Source: CAYRFQ01 sp964423615 (GTDB taxonomy: Bacteria > Planctomycetota > Planctomycetia > Gemmatales > Gemmataceae). From it: a DNA stretch of 64,000 nucleotides. The notes beneath the pieces were generated by a model. It was given only the letters and a program-made list of their open reading frames with translations. It did not search any database and was not told the DNA's origin. The stretch spans positions 62,001 through 126,000 of the forward strand of contig CAYRFQ010000005.1 in the NCBI GenBank assembly GCA_964423615.1. The letters run 5' to 3'. A program made the translations under genes and the position numbers. Shown in pieces: positions 28,392-36,073 of this stretch (within the stretch, counting starts at the first letter, position 1; each line of letters begins with the position of its first letter).

Positions 28392-29492
28392 TCACTTTTT
28401 CTTGCGAGAGTAAAACGGCAAGGGGATGACTTTAGCAGGCGACAACTTGCCACGTACATCCACCTCGCATTCGGTGTCTAGGTGAGCGGCGTCGGGGGTT
28501 ACAAAGGCCATGGCGATGACCTTTTCGAGTGTGGGAGAGAGCGTCCCACTGGTCACATGACCGACCTCGGTTCCATTATGGAGAACTTTAGCTCCCTCTC
28601 GGGCGATCCGTTTCCCTTCAATCTCAAGGCCAACACGGTGTGGTTTCCCGGTATTATTGTCGTGTTTTTCGAGGGCCGTTTTGCCGATGAACTCGCCTTT
28701 GTTGAGTTTCACGGCCCAACCGAGTCCTGCCTGGAACGGGTCAATCTCCTCGGACAGTTCGTGCCCATAAAGCGGCATTCCAGCCTCTAGTCGTAGGGTA
28801 TCTCGGGCACCCAGGCCGCAAGGGATCAACTCGACTCCTTGCTCAGGAGCAACGGTGTTGACAAGGTGCTCGACCAAAGGTTGGACTTCTTCGTTCGCAA
28901 CGACGATTTCCCATCCTAGCTCACCAGTGTAACCCGTGCGGCTCCAAATACGCATGTGTCCTGGTTGGGTCATCCGGGTCGTCGCGTAGTAGTTCTTGAG
29001 CTTGGCCGCAGCAGGCGCTTGGCCCTCAGCGATCTTGCGAGCTTCGGGACCTTGGATCGCCAACATCCCCCAATCGAGCGTTTTATCAACAACAGTGACA
29101 TTGTAGTTCGACTTGTGTTGCTCGATCCACGCGTTTATTTTTTCTCGGTTCGAGGCGTTGACGACCATCATCCAAAACGTATCGAGCCGATAGACCAACA
29201 CGTCGTCGAGGACGCCGCCTTCCTGGTTGCAAATGAGGCCGTAACGAACTTGTCCGGGGGACATACTTTCCACGTCGTTAGTGAAAATGTGTTGCAAAAA
29301 ATCGCCGGCGTCGGGACCTTGAAACAACAAGCGTCCCATGTGAGAAATATCGAACAGTCCGACGCCGGTACGCACGGCGTTGTGTTCTTCTCCGATGCTG
29401 GTGTACCGCACCGGCATTTCCCAACCGCCGAACTCAGTGATTTGGGCACCTTTTGCTTTGTGCCAGTCATATAGTGGTGTGCGTTGAGTCAT
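28392..29492 (-). CDS. gcvT: Aminomethyltransferase (glycine cleavage system T protein)
   Basis: 366 residues, the usual length. MTQRTPLYDWHKAKGAQITEFGGWEMPVRY-type start, GLFDISHMGRL, GYTGELGWEI and ARDTLRLEAGMPLYGHEL are family signatures, including the folate-binding Asp/Glu region. It transfers the methylene unit from the aminomethyl-lipoyl H protein to tetrahydrofolate and releases ammonia. First gene of the gcvT-gcvH operon. No glycine riboswitch is visible upstream. Confidence 0.97.
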   Translation of the reverse strand: MTQRTPLYDWHKAKGAQITEFGGWEMPVRYTSIGEEHNAVRTGVGLFDISHMGRLLFQGPDAGDFLQHIFTNDVESMSPGQVRYGLICNQEGGVLDDVLVYRLDTFWMMVVNASNREKINAWIEQHKSNYNVTVVDKTLDWGMLAIQGPEARKIAEGQAPAAAKLKNYYATTRMTQPGHMRIWSRTGYTGELGWEIVVANEEVQPLVEHLVNTVAPEQGVELIPCGLGARDTLRLEAGMPLYGHELSEEIDPFQAGLGWAVKLNKGEFIGKTALEKHDNNTGKPHRVGLEIEGKRIAREGAKVLHNGTEVGHVTSGTLSPTLEKVIAMAFVTPDAAHLDTECEVDVRGKLSPAKVIPLPFYSRKKK

Positions 29493-29912
29493 GTCAGACC
29501 CTCACCGAACAGTGTCTTCAGGTCCACCACTGCGAACGAAACAATGTTCGAGAATGGCGGAAACCTTGGAGCAGAGATCGGGGCGATGTGCAAAGTCTAG
29601 GAGTTCTCCGGTTGTTCTTCAAGCGAGAACTCAGGACGTTGATGTCGTAGTGGTCGATTCCGGTTAATTGGTCGGGTTGGTTCGCATCCGAAAGCGATTT
29701 GGGGATACACGTCACATTAGCGTCTCGTTAGTACCAAAACAAAAACCAGCATTCTCTCGAATCCAAAACAACAGAAAATCCATAGGAATCACCTACTTAC
29801 CTTTTATCTTACTCCAGGCACAGGGAGTCTGGACAGTGGAACGTCGAACAGGGACCGATTTCGTTGGATCGGGCCCCATCCGACAGACAACCTTTCTCGA
29901 GGAGATTGTCCA
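29493..29912. other. Divergent intergenic region between gcvT and tadA
   Basis: 420 bp. I looked for a glycine riboswitch ahead of gcvT and saw no tandem aptamer pattern. GAGGAG at 29899-29904 is the ribosome binding site of tadA. Nothing else is seen. Confidence 0.45.
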
Positions 29913-30422
29913 TTGGAATGGTCTCAATTCGATCTTTTATTGACGGACACGAGTCATCCGTTTCATCTTGCCCACATGGAGCGAGCATTACAAGAAGCCC
30001 AATTCGCCGCCTCCGAGGACGAGGTTCCGGTGGGGGCGTTGGTCGTTTCGCTCGAACACGGCATCATCGGTCAAGCCCACAACCAACGCGAAACCCTGAA
30101 TGACCCCACGGCTCACGCGGAGATGATTGCCATCACCCAGGCGTCTCATGCACTAAAATCCTGGCGTTTGGCCAATTGTGTGCTTTATGTGACCCTGGAA
30201 CCCTGCACAATGTGCGCCGGAGCGATCGTTTTGGCGAGGCTTCCGTACGTCGTCTATGGCGCAACCGATCCCAAGGCCGGTGCCTGCCATACCCTTTACG
30301 AAATCCCGACGGATTCTAGGCTCAATCATCGAGCTCAAGTCTTGGGTGGCGTCTTGGCCGATCAATGTGCAGCTGTGTTGACGGATTTCTTTGCCGCTAA
30401 AAGACGAATGGGAAAGAAGTGA
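29913..30422 (+). CDS. tadA: tRNA-specific adenosine deaminase (TTG start)
   Basis: 169 residues from TTG 29913, preferred because GAGGAG lies 8 nt upstream. A later ATG at 29976 would cut into the conserved first helix (HMERALQEAQFAA). The deaminase zinc site is HAEM plus PCTMCAGA, and the catalytic Glu is in HAE. It converts adenosine 34 to inosine in tRNA-Arg(ACG). It lies alone and ends just before repeat copy E. Confidence 0.94.
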   Translation: MEWSQFDLLLTDTSHPFHLAHMERALQEAQFAASEDEVPVGALVVSLEHGIIGQAHNQRETLNDPTAHAEMIAITQASHALKSWRLANCVLYVTLEPCTMCAGAIVLARLPYVVYGATDPKAGACHTLYEIPTDSRLNHRAQVLGGVLADQCAAVLTDFFAAKRRMGKK

Positions 30423-30433
30423 ACCGATTCCCC

Positions 30434-30720
30434 CCGCGTATTCCGCTAAACAAGTGTCGTGTTTTTGATTTTCAGCCCCGAAGGGGCGAGAGATCCTGGC
30501 CGTGGGTGTGAACCCACGAAACTCAAAGAACAAACACAATCACGACTCTTACTCATACGGCCGCCCGAGGGGAGAAGCCCCCAAACCCGAGCGAAGCGGG
30601 AAAAACAGCGAGCGCAGCAGTAAAGATAGCGAGCGCAGCGGGAAACGCAGCGGTTGAGGCGTTTTTCGGCTCAGGAGTTCCGCGACTGCAAACTGTACAC
30701 AACACGAACGGAAACCGCTC
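30434..30720. mobile_element. Copy E of the TA-flanked element
   Basis: Contains GCCCCGAAGGGGC and the CCGTGGGTGTGAACCCACG hairpin near 30475-30520, a GCGAAGCGGGAA / GAGCGCAGC tandem block near 30585-30650, and the right end ACACGAACGGAAACCGCTC followed by TA at 30721-30722. The left end is diverged. It lies between the convergent tadA and aminotransferase genes. Confidence 0.7.
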
Positions 30721-30838
30721 TAGATTTTCCAAGGCCAAGTTCCAGACAGCCTTGGGTAAACTAACCAGGAAAACGAGTGCTGCTAATACACCACAACTTA
30801 TCTCACTTGTTGTCTCTCGTCTTTTCATCGTTCTGGTT

Positions 30839-32098
30839 TCATTGTCGGTAGACAGGATTCGCCTCCAGATAGTTCTTGACGCGATCGGTTCGATGAACGG
30901 CCTTTTTCAAAAACTCCACGGCCAGTTGTAGTCGATCGTCGGGCTCGGCACAACTCATCCGGAGGAAGCCTTTTCCTGCCACTCCGAAACATTCTCCGCC
31001 GAGACAAGCCACTCCGAACTCGTCGTCGGCGCCTTCGAGCAAGAACATCGCGAGACCGTGGGAAGTGATCCCAAGTCGTTCGCAAATCGGTGCGATGTTC
31101 GGAAAAACGTAAAACGTGCCAGCTGGCATCAAGACAGTAACATCGTCGACTTTCTTGAGAGCATTGACCAACAATTCGACTTTCTTCTGAAACTTAATCA
31201 TCGTCTCGTCGCGTTCCTTGTCGTCGGCTTCGAGCGCGGCCTGACCTGCGAGTTGGACGATCGGCGGCGTGCACGAAAGGGCCGTGTTGGCCATTTTCGC
31301 CATCGACCGGATCAGTTGAGGACTACTGATGGCGTAGCCGCATCTCCACCCACTCATGCTGTAGGATTTGCTAAACGTGTAAGCAGCGACGACCTGATCG
31401 AGGATGTCGGGTTGGGCGGGCATCGGATGGTGCTTGCCTTCCCACGCCATGTGACAGTACGGTTCGTCGCTGAAGATCGCGATGTTCTTTCCTCGGACGA
31501 TGTCGGCGATGTGCTTGACGTCTTCCTCGGTCGCCACACCCCCTGTCGGGTTGTGCGGTGAGTTGAGAAAGATCGCCTTGGCCCTCGGATGGTTCTTCAC
31601 GAATTCTTCCACATCATTGATGTTCGGGCGAAATTGAGTTTCTTGCCTGAGAGGCGAAAGGACGATTTCTCCCTGACGACGGTGGATGTTCGGATCGTAC
31701 GTCGGAAAATGCGGCGTGAAAACCAACACGGCGTCGCCCGGATCCAGAACGGCTTCGCAGAAAAACTGCTCGAACACCTTGGCACCTGGACCGACGATTA
31801 CGTTCTCCGCAGTGATATCGACGCCGTATTCTTTCTTGTAGTTGGCAGCTATGACTTCCCGGAAGCTGGGCAACCCACCCGAAGGGCAATAGTGTGTCAT
31901 CCCGTCGTCGATGGCTTTCTTTCCGGCGACCAAAGCGCTGGCCGTGCTCGGAAAAGGACTGTCTCCGATCTGCAGTTCAACGACGTCTTTGCCTTTGGCC
32001 TTGAGGCCTTTGGCGACAGCCAATACGTCGAAGGCAGTCTCCGTTTTCAATCCTTGGGCAAAATGACTCAAGACGAAAGAAGAGGAAGGTGTATTCAT
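30839..32098 (-). CDS. Pyridoxal-phosphate aminotransferase, class I/II fold
   Basis: 419 residues. THYCPSGGLPSFREVIAANY, NSPHNPTGGVA, FSDEPYCHMAWEG and the PLP site TFSKSYSMSGWRCGY (Schiff-base Lys244) define an aspartate-aminotransferase-type enzyme of the LL-diaminopimelate/aromatic aminotransferase branch. It is cytoplasmic. The amino donor cannot be told from sequence alone. No operon partner is adjacent. Confidence 0.92.
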   Translation of the reverse strand: MNTPSSSFVLSHFAQGLKTETAFDVLAVAKGLKAKGKDVVELQIGDSPFPSTASALVAGKKAIDDGMTHYCPSGGLPSFREVIAANYKKEYGVDITAENVIVGPGAKVFEQFFCEAVLDPGDAVLVFTPHFPTYDPNIHRRQGEIVLSPLRQETQFRPNINDVEEFVKNHPRAKAIFLNSPHNPTGGVATEEDVKHIADIVRGKNIAIFSDEPYCHMAWEGKHHPMPAQPDILDQVVAAYTFSKSYSMSGWRCGYAISSPQLIRSMAKMANTALSCTPPIVQLAGQAALEADDKERDETMIKFQKKVELLVNALKKVDDVTVLMPAGTFYVFPNIAPICERLGITSHGLAMFLLEGADDEFGVACLGGECFGVAGKGFLRMSCAEPDDRLQLAVEFLKKAVHRTDRVKNYLEANPVYRQ

Positions 32099-32606
32099 TT
32101 TCGGGATCTCGCAGCAACTCTGGACTCATAACATGGTGCTCGGGGACGCATTGGCACGCGGGAGAACCACAGTAGAACTCGACCTCCGGTATAGCTCATC
32201 TGGTCGCCCTCGATGCCCATGATCGAAAGTATAACGACCCCGATGAGCGTCGTCCAATCGGGACGGTTGGCGGTAAGTCACGACAAGACCCGAAACTTGG
32301 ACCGTATTCCGTAGCCATAAATCCGGAGTTTTCACCTACCAATGGACAAAAAATGTCCCGTCTGTGGTTTCTTTCACAATAACAACGCGGGGGAATTCGT
32401 CAGAATAAGTATGGGACTTTCGGGAGATTCAGCAAACGAAGGCTTCTCACAAACTTCGTTCGGATTGCTCCGGCTCTTGTCCTTCGGTTTCGATGGACTA
32501 AACCAGGAGTCTTTCTTTTCGTCGAAGAGGTTGTCAATCGGGGACGAGTCTCTCCTCAAACAAATTCAAGGACGATGATCTTCTCTATTCGAGGTATTGT
32601 TTCATT
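32099..32606. other. Intergenic region upstream of the Trx gene
   Basis: About 500 bp. A frame at 32342-32578 begins MDKKCPVCGFFHNN but has a poor ribosome binding site and an overlapping frame opposite, so it is not called. Promoters for both flanking genes must lie here. Confidence 0.4.
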
Positions 32607-33548
32607 ATGCGAAGCGTTGTAATTGGGTTCGTGGCCGCTGTAGCCTTTTCGTTCGTTGCTTCTCCGGTCGTTCGTGCGGATGACGACAAAGCCGACAAGC
32701 TCTGGATTACCAGCTTTGAAGACGCCAAAAAGACGGCTGCCATGGAAAAGCTGGACATCATGATGGAATTCACTGGTTCCGACTGGTGCCCGCCTTGTAT
32801 CGCCCTGCACGATAATGTGTTGACGAAAGAAACCTTCACGAAGACTGCCCCCAAAAAGTTCGTCCTCTTGAAACTGGACAACCCTCGGGACAAATCCAAG
32901 CAAACCGAAGAAGAAAAACTTCAGTACAAAAAGCTCTCGAAGAAATTCAACGTCTCTGGCGTACCCACCGTCTTTTTGGTAGACGCCAAAGGTCGACCTT
33001 ACGCAAAGTTCGTCGGCTACAGCCGAGCGATGTCGGCAGAAGTTTACACCAACCGTTTGGTAGAAGCTACGAAGACTCGGGCCATGCGAGACGAATACTT
33101 CGCCAAGGCTGCAAAAGCCAAAGGCCTCAAAAAAGCCAAGCTCTTGGCCAAGGGAATCGGAGTCATCGGGAACGACTTGGCCCTCGCCTTCTACCGAAAC
33201 AAGGTCGATCAAATCATCGAGTTGGACACCGATAACAAAGCCGAACTCAAGAACAAGTTCGTCAACATGGTCAAGGCTGGCGACGTCAAGAAAGCCCTCA
33301 GCAGCATCCAACAGAAGCACCGCCGAGATGCCAAAGCCGGTACGAAAGCCATCGAGAAGTTGATCGCAAACGAAAAATTGGAAGGGGCAGCCCTTCAGGA
33401 AGCTTTGTACATCAAGGCCATGTACCTCTACCAACAGCAGGACAAAGAAGCCTCGAAAGCCGTTCTCGAAGAAGCCGTCGAGGCTGCTCCTGACACCGCG
33501 AAAGCCGCAACCATTCGCCGCATCTTGAGCCGTGTTTTCAAGGATTAG
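32607..33548 (+). CDS. Exported thioredoxin-family protein with helical C-terminus
   Basis: 313 residues. A signal peptide (VVIGFVAAVAFSFVASPVVRA) leads to a thioredoxin domain with MMEFTGSDWCPPCIALH (redox pair WCPPC) and VSGVPTVFLVDAKGRP with the cis-Pro. The C-terminal half is helical and Lys/Ala-rich (AKAAKAKGLKKAKLLAKG) with a TPR-like end. Likely a periplasmic thiol-disulfide protein. The TAG stop is also the start of repeat copy F. Confidence 0.9.
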   Translation: MRSVVIGFVAAVAFSFVASPVVRADDDKADKLWITSFEDAKKTAAMEKLDIMMEFTGSDWCPPCIALHDNVLTKETFTKTAPKKFVLLKLDNPRDKSKQTEEEKLQYKKLSKKFNVSGVPTVFLVDAKGRPYAKFVGYSRAMSAEVYTNRLVEATKTRAMRDEYFAKAAKAKGLKKAKLLAKGIGVIGNDLALAFYRNKVDQIIELDTDNKAELKNKFVNMVKAGDVKKALSSIQQKHRRDAKAGTKAIEKLIANEKLEGAALQEALYIKAMYLYQQQDKEASKAVLEEAVEAAPDTAKAATIRRILSRVFKD

Positions 33549-33784
33549 AGCGATTCACGGTTGTATTGAGTACAGTTTCTCGTTTTCAAAGTCCTTCTCC
33601 CTGCTTGCGGGGAGAAGACCCCCAAACCCGAGCGAAGCGGGAAACCCAGCGAGCGCGAAGCGGGAATCATAGCGACCGAAGCGGGAATCATAGCGACCGA
33701 AGCGGGAAACGCAGCGGTTGAGGGGTTCATAAGCTCAAGAGTTTCGCGACCACGAACTGTACCCAACACGAACGTTAACCGCTC
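33548..33784. mobile_element. Copy F of the TA-flanked element, most complete inverted ends
   Basis: Left end GAGCGATTCACGGTTGTATT and right end CGAACGTTAACCGCTC match inversely at about 24 of 30 positions, and TA lies on both sides (33546-33547 and 33785-33786). The inside has two 21-bp repeats (GAAGCGGGAATCATAGCGACC) and GCGAAGCGGGAAACGCAGCGG, but no CCGTGGGT hairpin. It directly abuts the stop of the Trx gene. Confidence 0.78.
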
Positions 33785-34023
33785 TAAAGACTCAAAGTAG
33801 CGCAATCACGTAACTCGAAACGTTTGGCCTGGGTTCACCATGATCCAGGCCTTTTTTCTTTCCAAAATACGATTTCCTCCTGACCACCCCTTCGTCGGCA
33901 CCTTCCCCCGGAAGTTTTGTTCTCCCGCCTTCAGCTCCTCCAGCTTATTTTCTTGGCGTTCGTTTGTGTTAGCCGTCATCATGGTGTTCGAAAGACTAAT
34001 CTTGACCACCGGAGGAATTTGCA

Positions 34024-35040
34024 ATGCCACATCAAGACGCTTCGTCTCTGAATCGCCGGTCATTCGTCGGCTTGTCGGCCACGGGCGGCCTCGCCGCCCT
34101 CGCTGGTGCACATTCAACCAACGCTGAAGAAGACAACCCCAACGCAGACGGTGACACCGAACAGAATCAACCCCAACGCCCTCGTCCCACGACGTTCCAA
34201 GTGGCTTGCATGACATTGCCGTACTCGCGATTTCCCCTCCAGCGAGCACTAACGGGTATCAAAAATGCAGGATTCCGTTACGTCGCCTGGGGAACGACAC
34301 ACATGGAGAATGGGAACCGTACTCCCGTGATGGCGACCGATGCCAACCCGCGCGAAGCGCGCGAGCTGGGCATGCGTTGCCGCAACATGGGTCTCACGCC
34401 GGTGATGATGTTCTCGACGATATATCCGGAAGCACGCAACGCCGTCGAAGTATTGACCAACCGGATTCGACAGGCCGCGGCAGGCCAGGTCCCTCAAGTC
34501 TTGACGTTCGGACACACCCGAGGCGGCAACCGCCGCGTTTGGATCGAAAGGTTGCGACAACTCGGGCGAGTCGCTGCGGATAACAACGTCACCTTGGTCG
34601 TCAAGCAACATGGTGGCACGACGGGCACCGGGACTGTACTCGCCGAGATCACGAAAGAAGTGAATCATCCCAACATCAAAGTCAACTACGACGCCGGAAA
34701 CGTGATGGATTACTTGCGACTACCAGCCGACCGCATCTACGTTGACCTGTGTCGTTGCGCGAGTGAGGTTCGAAGTTTCTGCATCAAAGACCATCGACAA
34801 TGGCCTCGTGACCAGGATTGCGGACCTGGTTTGGGGGAAATCGATCACTATCGATTGTTACACGAGGTGGCGTTCACCGGACTGACGATGCCGCTTTGTT
34901 GTGAAAACATCTTCGCGCCAGTAATCGAGCGTCCGACGACCCCCGTAGGCGTCGATGCGTTGGCCAAACGAGCCAAAGAATTCCTCGACTTGGTCATCCA
35001 AGCCGTTCAACACCAACCAAGGCAGCCTGACGAACGATAG
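34024..35040 (+). CDS. Exported (Tat) sugar-phosphate isomerase/epimerase-like TIM-barrel protein
   Basis: 338 residues with a strong GGAGGAA at 34012-34018. The twin-arginine signal NRRSFVGLSATGGLAALAG predicts Tat export. The mature part is an AP-endonuclease-2-like barrel: ALTGIKNAGFRYVAWG, VVKQHGG, KVNYDAGNVMDYL, SFCIKDHRQ and GLGEIDHYRLL. The Asp/His/Glu set of the last three motifs likely binds a divalent metal. These proteins often take part in glycan or inositol metabolism, but the substrate is unknown. Confidence 0.85.
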   Translation: MPHQDASSLNRRSFVGLSATGGLAALAGAHSTNAEEDNPNADGDTEQNQPQRPRPTTFQVACMTLPYSRFPLQRALTGIKNAGFRYVAWGTTHMENGNRTPVMATDANPREARELGMRCRNMGLTPVMMFSTIYPEARNAVEVLTNRIRQAAAGQVPQVLTFGHTRGGNRRVWIERLRQLGRVAADNNVTLVVKQHGGTTGTGTVLAEITKEVNHPNIKVNYDAGNVMDYLRLPADRIYVDLCRCASEVRSFCIKDHRQWPRDQDCGPGLGEIDHYRLLHEVAFTGLTMPLCCENIFAPVIERPTTPVGVDALAKRAKEFLDLVIQAVQHQPRQPDER

Positions 35041-35092
35041 CAGCCAGAAAAGGCAAGCAGTCGACAATCGTACTTCCTCTGCCTTCGGAAAC

Positions 35093-35908
35093 TCAAGACC
35101 CAGACTTGCCATTCAAAGCCGCCAAGCCGTCTTCGTCGAGCATGAAGCGTCGAATGCTGACGGCTTTTTTTGTGTCCGTATCGATTTCAACGATGGCTCC
35201 CGACAGCCGAGGGTCTCCCTCGGCGACGTCGAAAGAACTCGGAATGAAAGTAATCGTTGTGGACAGCACCCGATCGATGCGTCGTCCAAGGACGCTGGCG
35301 TGTGGGCCTGTCATTCCGACATCGGTAATGTAGGCAGTTCCTTCCGGGAGGATTTGTTCGTCCGCTGTGGGAACGTGAGTGTGTGTTCCAAAGATGGCCG
35401 TGACGCGTCCCTTGAGATGGTGGGCGACCAGATATTTGTCGGCCGTCGCCTCGGCGTGGATATCGACCAGAGTACAATGAACATCCTCAGGGATCTGCTC
35501 AAGAACACGGTCGGCAGCCTGGAACGGGCAATCGACAGCCTTCATGAACGTTCGGCCTAGCAAACAAAAAGCGGCCACTCGGTGGCCGGTTTTGGTCTCG
35601 TAGACAATAAAATCGTGTCCCGGAGAAGCTCCCGGAAAATTGGCCGGACGGCAGATGTGGCCGTCTTCCTCGAGCGTCTGCTTGATCTCCATGCGTTTGT
35701 AGACGTGGTCCCCCATGGTGATCATCTCGATCCCCGCCTGGCGCAGCTCTTTGAAGGCCTTGGGAGTCAATCCAGAACCGTTGGTGGCGTTCTCAGCATT
35801 GGCCACAACGAGATCGAGTTGCTCGTGGCAAATGACGGTTGGCAACGCCCGCTTAATTATGGATACGCCGGGTCGACCAACGATATCACCAAGGAACAAA
35901 AGCTTCAT
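35093..35908 (-). CDS. YmdB-family metallophosphoesterase
   Basis: 271 residues from ATG 35908, where the conserved MKLLFLGDIVGRPG starts; the frame extends upstream without homologous content. ANAENATNGSGLT, MITMGDHVY, HAEATADK, FGTHTHVPTADE and YITDVGMTGP are the metal-ligand motifs of the YmdB (TIGR00282-like) family. Bacillus YmdB hydrolyses 2',3'-cyclic nucleotides and affects biofilm. The family function here is inferred. Upstream in the same direction is the membrane-TPR gene. Confidence 0.92.
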   Translation of the reverse strand: MKLLFLGDIVGRPGVSIIKRALPTVICHEQLDLVVANAENATNGSGLTPKAFKELRQAGIEMITMGDHVYKRMEIKQTLEEDGHICRPANFPGASPGHDFIVYETKTGHRVAAFCLLGRTFMKAVDCPFQAADRVLEQIPEDVHCTLVDIHAEATADKYLVAHHLKGRVTAIFGTHTHVPTADEQILPEGTAYITDVGMTGPHASVLGRRIDRVLSTTITFIPSSFDVAEGDPRLSGAIVEIDTDTKKAVSIRRFMLDEDGLAALNGKSGS

Positions 35909-36073
35909 GGAGTGAGGGGGGTCAATGGCCACAAAAATTGAGATTATTCTTCGCTTATCATACGAAATGTCAGTGAAAATTGCATCCGCAGCTCGACAAC
36001 GAACCGACTCTGGGAGCAAGTAGTCCGTCACGCATCCCTGCCGTCGCCCAGCCAGACCAATAGTTCCTGCAAA

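Noticed and set aside
29493..29700. Glycine riboswitch ahead of gcvT
   Set aside because: No aptamer-like conserved blocks are visible upstream of the gcvT start.
30553..30828. Minus-strand frame after the aminotransferase, starting MKRRETTSEISCGVL
   Set aside because: It has no ribosome binding site, and most of it is translated repeat copy E.
32342..32578. Plus-strand 78-codon frame starting MDKKCPVCG
   Set aside because: Weak ribosome binding site, and the CPVCG alone is not enough support.
32556..33434. Minus-strand open frame of 292 codons opposite the Trx gene
   Set aside because: The plus strand encodes a complete WCPPC thioredoxin domain with a signal peptide.
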